NCBI GenBank assembly: GCA_910588225.1
Contig: CAJUQT010000009.1
Coordinates: forward strand, 1-22,780
Source: an uncultured Acetatifactor sp.
GTDB taxonomy: Bacteria > Bacillota > Clostridia > Lachnospirales > Lachnospiraceae
Length of the DNA: 22,780 bases
Reading direction: 5' to 3'
Part shown: positions 7,380 through 15,042 of the stretch, piece by piece
How positions within the stretch are numbered: the first letter of the stretch is position 1
Layout of the letters: each line of letters starts with the position of its first letter
The notes under the pieces: model-generated
The model's database searches: none
The model's input: the letters and a program-made list of their open reading frames with translations, nothing else
What the model was told of the DNA's origin: nothing
Translations under genes and position numbers: made by a program

Positions 7380-7428
7380 CGGGTTCGGAAGCGGCGGGAA
7401 ACAGTACTTAATGCCGCTTCTGAGCCCG
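7380..7428. other. 16-bp hairpin between convergent genes
   Basis: CGGGTTCGGAAGCGGC (7380-7395) pairs with GCCGCTTCTGAGCCCG (7413-7428) over all 16 positions, with two G-T wobbles, around a 17-nt loop that contains AGTACT. It lies 11 nt past the permease stop. It lacks a U tract on either strand, so it may be an mRNA-stabilising or two-way termination structure. Confidence 0.75.
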
Positions 7429-7439
7429 TTACAGCACTC

Positions 7440-8273
7440 TCACATTTTAAACTGAATTTTGATTCTGTGTTCAATGAGCTGGATGGATTTATAGAGCCCA
7501 AGGGCGATGAGACAGAGGATAATGATGCTGGTGATGACCATATCCAGCTGAAATACCTGGGAACCATAGATAATCAGGTATCCCAGGCCGCGCCTTGCCG
7601 CAAGGAATTCTCCGATGATGACGCCTACCAGAGCCAGGCCTATATTTACCTTGGCCGTGCTGAGCAGAATGGGAATGGAGCCGGGGAGCACCACCCGGAA
7701 GAAAGCGTCACGTTTACTGCCGCCCAGAGTGTATATCAAAGTGATTTTTTCCGCATCTACCTGCTGGAAGCCGGTATAAAAGCTGATGATGGAGCCGAAG
7801 ACAGCCACGGATATGCCTGCAACGATAATGGTTTTGGTTCCGGTGCCGAGCCATACGATGAACAGAGGCGCCAGTGCGGATTTGGGCAGGCTGTTCAATA
7901 CCACCAGGTAGGGTTCCAGAATCTCCGACAGCTTTCTGGAATACCACAGAAGTGTGGACACCAGAAGGCTGAAAAGCAATACCAGCAGAAAGCTGAAAAG
8001 TGTCTCAAAAAGGGTGACACCGATGTGGGAGAGCAGGGAATTGCCTTTTAACTGTTCGGCAAAGCAGCGCAGCACCCGGCTGGGACTGGAGAAGAAAAAG
8101 CTGTCAATCCATTTCCTGTCTGCGCTGATTTCCCAGAGAATCAGAAAGAATACGAAAATCACAGTTCTCCAGGATGCAATTTCATGATGATGTCTTCTGT
8201 GCTGCCTGACGAATTGTTCCTGTCTGGTCAGTTCAGCGCCGGACTTTTTCTTATTTTTCCGTTCATTTTTCAT
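7440..8273 (-). CDS. ABC transporter permease, SsuC/TauC-type
   Basis: A 277-aa inner-membrane component of a nutrient importer in the family that carries sulfonates, taurine, nitrate or thiamine precursors. After a basic cytoplasmic N-terminus (KNERKNKKK) there is a first span near residues 37-55 and several more helices. The coupling-loop region reads YTLGGSKRDAFFRVVLPGSIPILLST, close to the family EAA motif, and is followed by GEFLAARRGLGYLI. The start codon overlaps the end of the ATPase gene by 11 nt, so translation is probably coupled. The substrate cannot be told from the permease alone, and no binding-protein gene is beside it. Confidence 0.88.
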   Translation of the reverse strand: MKNERKNKKKSGAELTRQEQFVRQHRRHHHEIASWRTVIFVFFLILWEISADRKWIDSFFFSSPSRVLRCFAEQLKGNSLLSHIGVTLFETLFSFLLVLLFSLLVSTLLWYSRKLSEILEPYLVVLNSLPKSALAPLFIVWLGTGTKTIIVAGISVAVFGSIISFYTGFQQVDAEKITLIYTLGGSKRDAFFRVVLPGSIPILLSTAKVNIGLALVGVIIGEFLAARRGLGYLIIYGSQVFQLDMVITSIIILCLIALGLYKSIQLIEHRIKIQFKM

Positions 8274-9030
8274 GTGTCAGGTCCTCCCATAGCAGGTTAA
8301 AATACTGTTGGAACTCGGGAGCATTTCTGGCGGCCAGAGGAGAGGCATCCGCGAGAGTCAGATTTACGGACACTTCGTTTTTGACGACGGCGGGACGGCC
8401 GGACAGGACAATAATTCTGTCCGCCAGACTGATGGCCTCCGATAAATCGTGTGTTATGATGATCATGGTCTTTCCGGCGGCTCTGATTAAGCGGCAGATG
8501 TCTGCGGATACGAACAGTCTTGTCTGATAGTCCAACGCGCTGAAGGGCTCATCCAGAAGCAGAAGCTGAGGCTCCAGAGCCAGGGTGCGGATCAGGGCGG
8601 CACGTTGCTTCATTCCGCCGGACAGCTCACTGGGCCGTTTATCTCGAAACTTGTCAAGCCCATAGTCTGCCAGAAGACGTTCCACCGCTTCCAGACGCTC
8701 CCTGGTCACACAGTGATTCAGCTCCAGGCCGAGAATTACATTGCGGTAGACGCTGCGCCACTCAAAGAGATGATCTCTCTGGAGCATGTAACCAATCTTC
8801 GGATAGTGCAGGGTACCATCAGGATTGTTTACAATGATGGTGCCCTCCTCCGGCTCCAGGAGGCCGGCAATAATGGAGAGCAGTGTGGACTTTCCACATC
8901 CGCTGGGCCCTACAATGGCCACAAATTCGCCTTCCCGGACACCGAAGGAAATATTTTTCAAAGCCCTGGTCTCCCCGTGGAGACTGTGATAGGAATAGCC
9001 GATATTTTTTAACTCCAGGATACTTTGCAT
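8263..9030 (-). CDS. ABC transporter ATP-binding protein, SsuB/TauB-type
   Basis: A 255-aa cytoplasmic ATPase that powers the adjacent permease. Walker A is GPSGCGKST (about 41-49), the Q-loop region is YMLQRDHLFEW, the signature is LSGGMKQR, Walker B is LLLLDEPFSALD, and the switch His is in IITHDLSEA. These features and the length are typical of SsuB/TauB/NrtD ATPases. The minus-strand ATG at 9030 has AAAGGA 7 nt upstream. It is the first gene of a two-gene operon. A full importer of this class also needs a periplasmic-type (lipoprotein) binding protein, which is absent here. Confidence 0.92.
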   Translation of the reverse strand: MQSILELKNIGYSYHSLHGETRALKNISFGVREGEFVAIVGPSGCGKSTLLSIIAGLLEPEEGTIIVNNPDGTLHYPKIGYMLQRDHLFEWRSVYRNVILGLELNHCVTRERLEAVERLLADYGLDKFRDKRPSELSGGMKQRAALIRTLALEPQLLLLDEPFSALDYQTRLFVSADICRLIRAAGKTMIIITHDLSEAISLADRIIVLSGRPAVVKNEVSVNLTLADASPLAARNAPEFQQYFNLLWEDLTHEK

Positions 9031-9043
9031 GTATATATCCTTT

Positions 9044-9064
9044 AAGTCCGGCTTTTTCGGACTT
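9044..9064 (-). promoter_or_regulatory. Leader hairpin abutting the ribosome site of the ABC ATPase gene
   Basis: On the minus strand AAGTCCG-AAAAAGC-CGGACTT forms a 7-bp hairpin whose last base touches the AAAGGA ribosome site at 9038-9043. Such placement could affect initiation. No recognised riboswitch motif is visible in this short leader. Confidence 0.45.
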
Positions 9065-9078
9065 TCTTCCTTTTTGCT

Positions 9079-9106
9079 TTTATCATAATGTATGAAAAAA
9101 TTGCAA
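9079..9106 (-). promoter_or_regulatory. Possible promoter of the minus-strand ABC operon
   Basis: TTGCAA (9101-9106), a 16-bp spacer and GATAAA (9079-9084) on the minus strand each match four of six consensus bases. The position suits the ATG at 9030, but the match is weak. Confidence 0.35.
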
Positions 9107-9156
9107 AGGGGTTCGGCTTTGAACAGTCAGATTTGTAAATTTTTAGGAAAAAGGGG

Positions 9157-9186
9157 TTGACATTCTTCTGTGAATATGAGTATACT
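9157..9186 (+). promoter_or_regulatory. Strong sigma-A promoter for the 24-codon ORF and DUF1854-ABC leader
   Basis: A perfect TTGACA (9157-9162), an 18-bp spacer and TATACT (9181-9186) predict initiation near 9193, about 36 nt before the small ORF. Confidence 0.8.
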
Positions 9187-9228
9187 GGAAAAGGTCATTT
9201 AAAAAGAAGAAGGAAAGGAGGCAGAAAG

Positions 9229-9303
9229 ATGAAGATCAGACTGGAAAACAGGGAATTACAATTCAAGATCGACTTTATAGCGCCTCCCAGTACCGTAGAT
9301 TGA
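9229..9303 (+). CDS. 24-residue peptide ORF upstream of the DUF1854-ABC genes
   Basis: A 24-codon ORF starting MKIRLENREL and ending APPSTVD. AAAGGAGG (9214-9221) is 7 nt before the ATG, one of the best ribosome sites in the window, and a strong promoter lies just upstream. An intrinsic terminator follows 50 nt after the stop, so a short transcript carrying only this ORF is expected. The peptide is charged at its N-terminus and has no signal peptide, Cys or obvious modification motif. It has no run of a single amino-acid codon as in classical attenuation leaders, though it has four Ile codons. It could be a peptide substrate or partner of the downstream transporters, or a leader peptide whose translation controls the terminator. 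I do not recognise it. Confidence 0.6.
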   Translation: MKIRLENRELQFKIDFIAPPSTVD

Positions 9304-9308
9304 GTTAG

Positions 9309-9350
9309 TTCATCGGCAGGTTTTTCATGCTGCCAACATAAAGTGATGAA
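9309..9350 (+). promoter_or_regulatory. Leader stem-loop upstream of the terminator
   Basis: TTCATC (9309-9314) pairs with GATGAA (9345-9350), enclosing GGCAG (9315-9319) paired with CTGCC (9330-9334). A second CTGCC (9367-9371 region, in the terminator loop) could compete for the same GGCAG, so two alternative folds are possible. It matches no riboswitch consensus I know. Confidence 0.45.
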
Positions 9351-9353
9351 GTG

Positions 9354-9391
9354 AACCATGACTGTCTGCCTGCAGGAGTCATGGTTTTTTT
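9354..9391 (+). terminator. Intrinsic terminator/attenuator before the DUF1854-ABC genes
   Basis: AACCATGACT (9354-9363) and AGTCATGGTT (9377-9386) form a perfect 10-bp stem, followed by seven T residues (9385-9391). It sits between the small ORF and the first ABC gene, so it either ends a separate small gene or attenuates the operon. A weak TTGAGT-17-TGGAAT promoter (9416-9444) could restart transcription beyond it. Confidence 0.9.
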
Positions 9392-9479
9392 ATCGTTATG
9401 GGTACGGGGAGAGGATTGAGTCGTTAAAAACGAAGCATTGGAATGAAAGTCCGCAAATGCGGGCGGGGGGTGTGAAATA

Positions 9480-11834
9480 ATGAATTTACCAAAAAGTTTT
9501 GTCAGCGTAGCAGCGAAATACGGAATTTCCAAAGAGGAAATTATTTTCGCCGCCATGGCTGACTTTGACAGTGAGTATCGGTTTGCGGATACCATTGTGG
9601 CGCTGACGGCGGAAAAGCTGGTGCTGGCGGCCTATCCCTACCGGGAAAAGGAAGAGTATCGCTTCGGCGGTTATGGAGGCTGGCAGATTACGGAGGGAAG
9701 GACGGCGGCAAAGGAATCGCTTTCCAGAGAACGGGCGGCTCTGGCACAGGAGCCGGCACTGCAGATATTTGAGCTGCAGAAAGTGGGGAAGACAGAGGTA
9801 ATCCGGCAGGTTTCCACAGGTGTGCTTCTGGGGGAAATTGACGGTGTGGAGCGGAATCTCTGCCATTTTTCCAATACCAGAATGGAATCCTTTTTAAAGG
9901 TCTGCAGTCTGGTGCAGAAGCTGAAAAAAGGAGAAGAGATATCGGAAGAGGATCTGAATATACAGAAGGGAAAGGAATGCTGTCCTAAGTGTGGTATGCT
10001 TTATCCTGATCAGGAGCGGAAAATCTGTCCCAAATGTATGGATAAAAAATCCATTTTGTTTCGGGTTCTATCGTATTTCAAACCTTACAAAAAATGTCTT
10101 GTGGTGATGATGCTCTGTTATCTTGGGACAGCGGCGCTGAATCTGGTGTGGCCGTATTTAAGCGGCACGATTCTCTATGACAGAATTTTGGCAAAGGACG
10201 AGACGTTTCTGGCGTTTTTGCATATTCCGGCAGGACGCTTTATGACGGCGCTTACCGGGCTGGTGCTTGCCATGATAGCGACAAAAGTGCTGCTTCAGGG
10301 ATTGGGGATTCTGCAGGGAGTTCTGACGGCAAAGATTGCGCCGGAAGTGGTGGCGACGCTGAAAAGTCAGGTATTCGGTTCTATGGGGCGGCTGTCTATC
10401 AGTTTCTATTCCAAGAGACAGACCGGCGGTCTGATGACCAGGGTATCGGATGATGCGGAAGAAATAGCAGTCTTTTTTATAGACGGAATTCCTTACTTTT
10501 TCATCAATGCGGGGACTATTCTGGCCACGGCGGTGATTATGTTCTTGCTGAATCCGCTGCTGGCGCTGGTTTCCGTGATTCTGATGCCTGTGCTGGTGGT
10601 TATCAGTTATCGCATGATACCATATCTGTGGCACTATTACGGCAAAAGGCACAGAGCCAACCGCCGGCTTAAGGGGCAGATGAATGAGAACTTTACAGGA
10701 GCCCGGGTGGTCAAGGCATTTGGACAGCAGGAACAGGAGATGACCCGGTTTGCCAAAAACAACGGAAAGGTGAAGACAGCGGAGATGGATCTGGTCCGCT
10801 ATGACAATAAATTTTTTGCGCTGTATTGTTCCGTGGAGGACGCCATCAGCTTTCTGGTGTGGGCTGTGGGCGGTGCCATGATTATCGGAGGATCCGATAT
10901 CGAGCTTGGTATGCTGCTGACCTTTTCCGGCTATGTGGGGCAGCTGAGAGGGCCGCTGGAATTCATGTCCAGAATTATCCGCTGGTATACCCAGTGCATG
11001 AATTCGGCACAGCGTATGTTTGAGATCATTGATGCGGTGCCGGAAGTGAAGGAAATGCCCAATCCCCTGAGACCTGAGAAACTGAGAGGCGAAATCGAGC
11101 TGAAGGATGTGACCTTCGGGTACGAAGCCAATAAGCCCATTCTGAAAAATATCAGTTTTCATGTACAGGCAGGCGAAGTGTTCGGCATTGTGGGACGTTC
11201 CGGAGCGGGAAAGTCCACTCTGGTGAATCTGATATCCAGGCTCTATGACACCCAGGAAGGGGAAGTGCTGGTGGACGGTGTCAATGTAAAACAGTATGGA
11301 TTCCGTGAACTGCGTAAAAATGTAGCCATGGTGTCTCAGGAGACGTACATCTTTATGGGGACTGTGGCGGAGAATATCGCCTATGCACGGCCGGAGGCCA
11401 CCCGGGAGGAAATCATCAGGGCTGCCGTCCAGGCAAACGCCCATGATTTTATCTGCAAGATGCCGGAGGGATATGACACGCTGCTGGGCTCTTCCAGCCG
11501 TGCGCTGTCAGGGGGAGAAAAGCAGAGAATTTCCATTGCCAGAGCGATTCTGGCAGACCCTAAGATTTTGATACTGGACGAGGCCACTTCCGCGGTGGAT
11601 ACGGAGACGGAGCTTGCTATTCAGAAATCCCTGGAGAAGCTGGAGAAAGGCAGAACGGTTTTGTCCATAGCCCACAGACTTTCAACTCTGCGCAACGCCA
11701 CACATCTGATTGTGCTGGACGACGGCAGGCTGACAGAATCGGGGACCCATGAAGAACTGCTGGCGCAGAAGGGGACGTATTTCAAACTGAGCGAGCTGCA
11801 GACAAAAGCGCTTGCCATGCGTGGAATTGAGTAG
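9480..11834 (+). CDS. ABC half-transporter with N-terminal domain and zinc ribbon (DUF1854-linked)
   Basis: A 784-aa exporter-type ABC protein. Residues 1-165 form an uncharacterised soluble domain. A zinc ribbon follows with Cys168/Cys171 and Cys183/Cys186 (CPKC twice). A six-helix membrane domain spans about 195-500 and a C-terminal ATPase spans about 530-784. The ATPase has GRSGAGKST, LSGGEKQR, ILILDEATSAVD and the switch His in IAHRLSTL, so the nucleotide site looks active. The ATG at 9480 has a G-rich ribosome site (GGGGGGTG). The gene is followed by a DUF1854 gene and a second half-transporter of the same design; the two probably pair. Homologous gene sets in some Proteobacteria are named 'cyanophycin metabolism-associated', but no cyanophycin synthetase is present here. 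The substrate is unknown. Confidence 0.9.
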   Translation: MNLPKSFVSVAAKYGISKEEIIFAAMADFDSEYRFADTIVALTAEKLVLAAYPYREKEEYRFGGYGGWQITEGRTAAKESLSRERAALAQEPALQIFELQKVGKTEVIRQVSTGVLLGEIDGVERNLCHFSNTRMESFLKVCSLVQKLKKGEEISEEDLNIQKGKECCPKCGMLYPDQERKICPKCMDKKSILFRVLSYFKPYKKCLVVMMLCYLGTAALNLVWPYLSGTILYDRILAKDETFLAFLHIPAGRFMTALTGLVLAMIATKVLLQGLGILQGVLTAKIAPEVVATLKSQVFGSMGRLSISFYSKRQTGGLMTRVSDDAEEIAVFFIDGIPYFFINAGTILATAVIMFLLNPLLALVSVILMPVLVVISYRMIPYLWHYYGKRHRANRRLKGQMNENFTGARVVKAFGQQEQEMTRFAKNNGKVKTAEMDLVRYDNKFFALYCSVEDAISFLVWAVGGAMIIGGSDIELGMLLTFSGYVGQLRGPLEFMSRIIRWYTQCMNSAQRMFEIIDAVPEVKEMPNPLRPEKLRGEIELKDVTFGYEANKPILKNISFHVQAGEVFGIVGRSGAGKSTLVNLISRLYDTQEGEVLVDGVNVKQYGFRELRKNVAMVSQETYIFMGTVAENIAYARPEATREEIIRAAVQANAHDFICKMPEGYDTLLGSSSRALSGGEKQRISIARAILADPKILILDEATSAVDTETELAIQKSLEKLEKGRTVLSIAHRLSTLRNATHLIVLDDGRLTESGTHEELLAQKGTYFKLSELQTKALAMRGIE

Positions 11835-11878
11835 AACAGGAGCTGAAAATGATGATTATGGAAAGGTGTGAAAGATAG

Positions 11879-12457
11879 ATGGAGGGACAGGAAAATACAA
11901 GGACCAGTTTACTGGACCTGGAGGATTTTGACGAAGAGGCTCTGCGGAAGGAATCGGAGGAACTTCTGGAGATGCGTTTTCTCACCGGAGAAAACGCGCA
12001 GTTTGCAAGAACGGCAGGCGGATTCGTCTCTTTGAAGACAAAGGAGAAAGAATATGACAGAGTGGGAGTCTATCTGACGTTTCCGCTGACCAATCCGGAG
12101 GAATTCATTTCCATCCGGGAGGCGGACGAGAAGGCGAAGGAGATCGGTATGATTGAGAAGCTGTCACAGCTTCCGAAAGAGCAGCAGGAAATGCTTCGGG
12201 AGCAGATTAAGCTGCGTTACTTTATGCCGGCCATCACCAAAGTGATGGATGTGAAGGATGAGTACGGGCATGCTTACTGGAATGTGATGACAACCTTCGG
12301 AGCCTGCCGTTTTACCACGCAGATGAGCGGCGACGCGGTGATTCACTTAAGTGATTCCAGACTGCTGGTGACGGATATCGACGGGAACCGTTATGAGATA
12401 CCGGATTTCTACCAGCTGAGTGTGATGGAGAGGAAAAAGCTGGATCTCTTTATTTAG
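11879..12457 (+). CDS. DUF1854 family protein
   Basis: A 192-aa soluble protein of unknown function. After an acidic N-terminus (DLEDFDEEALRKESEELLEM), the family pattern is visible: FPLTNPEEFISIREADEKAKEIGMI, then the conserved LRYFMPAITKVMDVKDEYGHAYWNVMT region, and a C-terminal beta-rich part ending VTDIDGNRYEIPDFYQLS. Each is quoted in part only. The length is normal. It lies 44 nt after the first ABC gene and 28 nt before the second. This sandwich order suggests that it works with both half-transporters, perhaps as an adaptor to the cytoplasmic N-terminal domains (inference). AAAGGTG lies 10 nt before the ATG. Confidence 0.88.
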   Translation: MEGQENTRTSLLDLEDFDEEALRKESEELLEMRFLTGENAQFARTAGGFVSLKTKEKEYDRVGVYLTFPLTNPEEFISIREADEKAKEIGMIEKLSQLPKEQQEMLREQIKLRYFMPAITKVMDVKDEYGHAYWNVMTTFGACRFTTQMSGDAVIHLSDSRLLVTDIDGNRYEIPDFYQLSVMERKKLDLFI

Positions 12458-12485
12458 TTTATATGGGTGAAAGGGTTGGAAATTT

Positions 12486-14708
12486 ATGAAATTATTATAT
12501 ACTTTGAGTGACAGTCAGAGGTCCGCTCTGGAGCTGAAGCCCGGAGAGGAGCCGCAGTACTGTGTGCCCGCAGACCTGGATTATGATGGCGGAAAGCTGC
12601 GGGTAAGGGAACAATACGCGGACCAAATCTGGCTTGTGGTGACTCAGGAACGCTTTCTTGTGCTGGAAAATGAGAAGGTGAGCGCCTCCTTTTTTCTGGA
12701 TGACTGTGAGAAAATCAAATGTGAACATCAGGTACACAGCGGGATTGTCATTGTAGTGAAGAAGGACGGACTGTCTGTCTGTGCGGCGCGTTTCTCCATG
12801 CGTCATATTGTCCGTGCCGCATATGCGGTCCGGGGAGCGCAGGCAATTCTCACAGCCAGACGAAACGGAGGGACACCGGAAAGAATAGTCAGTCTGGAAT
12901 ATGAAAAATATTGTGAGAAATGCGGCCGTGCGCTTCCGGGCACCAGAAAATGTCCCTATTGTGAGGGGAAAGCGGAAATTTTAAAAAAGTTTATGTCTCT
13001 TTGTGGCGAGTATGTGGGTAAGCTGCTGCTGATTTCCCTGATTATGGTACTGATTACTATTGTGGATCTGGTTACGCCGTTGATTCAGCGGCAGTTTATC
13101 GACGGTGTGCTGGGGACGGGAAACGGCAGCTGGAGAGCACTGTGGATTTTTGTGGGTATCACGTTTTCCATGCTGGTGGCCCGTATTCTGCTGGAAGTGT
13201 ACAGATACTGGCACTGTATGTCCCTGGGTACGTCCCTGAGCATGTCCATGAGGCGCAGCCTGTATTACAAGATACAGACCCTGTCTCTTTCTTTTATCAA
13301 CAATCGGAAGCCGGGGGAGCTGCTGAACCGTGTGTCTCAGGATACCAATCAGATACGCAGGTTTATGGAAGAGGTATTCGGCGAGATGTTTTCCACTCTG
13401 CTGACCATGACAGTGTCTTTGATTGTGATGTTTATGATCAGCTGGAAAATGACCCTGCTTTCACTCGTGTTCGTGGTAATTGTTTTTATAGTCACCAAGG
13501 CTTTCTGGCACCATATCCGCAGTATCTTTCACAGGCAGTGGCTGAAAGCGGATGATTTGGCCAGCAACTTGCAGGATATTATCTCCGGAATGCGGGTGGT
13601 CAAATCTTTTGGTAAGGAGGAGAAGGAAGCGGCACGCTTTCAGAAAAAGACGGAAGAGTTTGCCGCTATTAATAAAAAGAACGAAATCTTCTGGGCGGTC
13701 TTTTTCCCTATTCTCACCTTTCTGCTGGGGGCGGGTTCCTATATTGCCGTCTATTTCGGCGGCATGGACGTGCTGAACGGCAGGATGACGCTGGGTGAGC
13801 TGGTACAGTTTATCACCTATTGCGGATATCTGTTCGGGCCTTTGAGCTGGATGACACATATGCCCAGAATGGTCATGCAGATGATTACCAGTCTGAATCG
13901 GATTTATGATGTGCTGGACGAAGAGCCTGTGATTGCGGACAGTGAGGACAGCCGGGAATTTTCCATTGAAGGTGCGTTTACCTTTGAGAATGTCTCTTTC
14001 GGCTACCACACTTATGAGCCGGTACTGGAAAATATCAGCTTTCAGGTGAGTCCCGGGGAGATGATTGGCCTGGTGGGCGCTTCCGGCACTGGAAAATCCA
14101 CGTTGATCAATCTGATTATGAGACTGTATGATGTGGACCAGGGAAAGATTACCATAGACGGCGAGGATATCCGGAAGGTGAAGACAGAGAGTCTGCATTC
14201 TCAGCTTGGCGTGGTGCTTCAGGAGACTTTCCTGTTCTCGGGCAGCATTCTTGCCAATATCCGGTTTGCAAGGCAGGATGCCTCCCTTGCGGAGGTAATC
14301 CAGGCGGCGAAAGCGGCCAATGCCCATGACTTTATCTGTAAGACCCCGGACGGCTATAATACCTATGTAGGTGAGCACGGCTATAACCTTTCCGGCGGCG
14401 AGCGCCAGAGAATTGCCATTGCCAGGGCAATCCTGAACAATCCGAGGCTGCTGATTCTGGATGAAGCCACATCGGCGCTGGATACGGAGAGTGAGTTCCT
14501 GATACAGCAGGCCCTGGACCGGCTTGTGAAGGGCAGGACGACGTTTGCCATAGCCCATCGGCTTTCCACCCTGCGCAATGCTGACCGGCTTGTGGTGATC
14601 GACAGACATGGTGTCGCCGAGATCGGCACGCACAACGAACTGCTGGAGAAGAAGGGAATCTATTACGGACTGGTGACAGCCCAGCTGCAGATGGCAGAGG
14701 GAAAGTGA
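12486..14708 (+). CDS. Second ABC half-transporter with N-terminal domain and zinc ribbon
   Basis: A 740-aa exporter-type ABC protein with the same layout as its upstream partner. A divergent soluble domain covers residues 1-140, and a zinc ribbon has Cys143/Cys146 and Cys156/Cys159 (CEKC, CPYC). The membrane helices span about 175-460, and the C-terminal ATPase has GASGTGKST, LSGGERQR, LLILDEATSALD and IAHRLSTL. Both nucleotide sites of the presumed heterodimer therefore look complete, unlike many heterodimeric exporters where one site is degenerate. The N-terminal domain differs clearly from the first one in sequence (for example RILVLEN-type beta strands, FLDDCEKIKC), so the pair is not a recent duplication. 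AAAGGG lies about 9 nt before the ATG. It is the last gene of the operon; element B follows 42 nt later. Confidence 0.9.
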   Translation: MKLLYTLSDSQRSALELKPGEEPQYCVPADLDYDGGKLRVREQYADQIWLVVTQERFLVLENEKVSASFFLDDCEKIKCEHQVHSGIVIVVKKDGLSVCAARFSMRHIVRAAYAVRGAQAILTARRNGGTPERIVSLEYEKYCEKCGRALPGTRKCPYCEGKAEILKKFMSLCGEYVGKLLLISLIMVLITIVDLVTPLIQRQFIDGVLGTGNGSWRALWIFVGITFSMLVARILLEVYRYWHCMSLGTSLSMSMRRSLYYKIQTLSLSFINNRKPGELLNRVSQDTNQIRRFMEEVFGEMFSTLLTMTVSLIVMFMISWKMTLLSLVFVVIVFIVTKAFWHHIRSIFHRQWLKADDLASNLQDIISGMRVVKSFGKEEKEAARFQKKTEEFAAINKKNEIFWAVFFPILTFLLGAGSYIAVYFGGMDVLNGRMTLGELVQFITYCGYLFGPLSWMTHMPRMVMQMITSLNRIYDVLDEEPVIADSEDSREFSIEGAFTFENVSFGYHTYEPVLENISFQVSPGEMIGLVGASGTGKSTLINLIMRLYDVDQGKITIDGEDIRKVKTESLHSQLGVVLQETFLFSGSILANIRFARQDASLAEVIQAAKAANAHDFICKTPDGYNTYVGEHGYNLSGGERQRIAIARAILNNPRLLILDEATSALDTESEFLIQQALDRLVKGRTTFAIAHRLSTLRNADRLVVIDRHGVAEIGTHNELLEKKGIYYGLVTAQLQMAEGK

Positions 14709-14750
14709 CATTTCCGGAAAGTATCAGGGCTGTTATGGCAGAAAATGAAC

Positions 14751-14890
14751 GTAACAGTTCAGACAGGGCACTGAACTGTTACGAGGATGCACACAAAACG
14801 CAAAGGAAATGCGTTTTGGTGCCAGAAAGTCTCGCAAAATTGCATAGGAACGCAATTTTGACTTCGCGGTCGGGGTGTCTGAACTGTTAC
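14751..14890 (-). repeat. Structured repeat with 14-bp terminal inverted repeats, element B
   Basis: A 140-bp unit bounded by perfect 14-bp inverted repeats, GTAACAGTTCAGAC (14751-14764) and GTCTGAACTGTTAC (14877-14890). Read on the minus strand it has stem 1 CAAAATTGCG/TGCAATTTTG with loop TTCCTA, a 16-nt linker, and stem 2 CAAAACGCA/TGCGTTTTG. TGTGCATCCTC follows, then stem 3 GTAACAGTTCAG/CTGAACTGTTAC. Order, linker length, ACCGCG-AGTC start and loop 1 match element A, while paired bases differ in a compensating way. The left end can pair either with the far end or with the inner copy at 14771-14782. It follows the ABC operon in reverse orientation. Confidence 0.87.
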
Positions 14891-14932
14891 AAATGAACAG
14901 AAAATAAGATTAGAAAATCATGGGAAAAGATA

Positions 14933-14961
14933 TTGACAAAGCATATGAACCAGATTATAAT
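14933..14961 (+). promoter_or_regulatory. Consensus promoter of yceD-rpmF
   Basis: A perfect TTGACA (14933-14938), a 17-bp spacer and a perfect TATAAT (14956-14961): the best promoter in the window, as fits a ribosomal-protein operon. The predicted leader is about 75 nt. Confidence 0.92.
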
Positions 14962-15042
14962 GAAACGGTGTGTGAAGCAGATTACGTCCGTAGAATTATG
15001 TTTTGCTGAGATATCTTTGTACCATTGAATGCAGGAGTCGCT

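Noticed and set aside
7326..8051. 241-aa plus-strand ORF opposite the ABC permease
   Set aside because: The permease frame on the other strand has clear family motifs and membrane helices; the plus frame has none and runs through the intergenic hairpin.
9396..9479. Independent strong promoter for the first DUF1854-linked ABC gene
   Set aside because: Only a weak TTGAGT-17-TGGAAT match is visible; not enough to list as a promoter feature.
10158..11444. 428-aa minus-strand ORF inside the first ABC gene
   Set aside because: It is a shadow of a well-conserved ABC protein, with low-complexity His/Gln composition.
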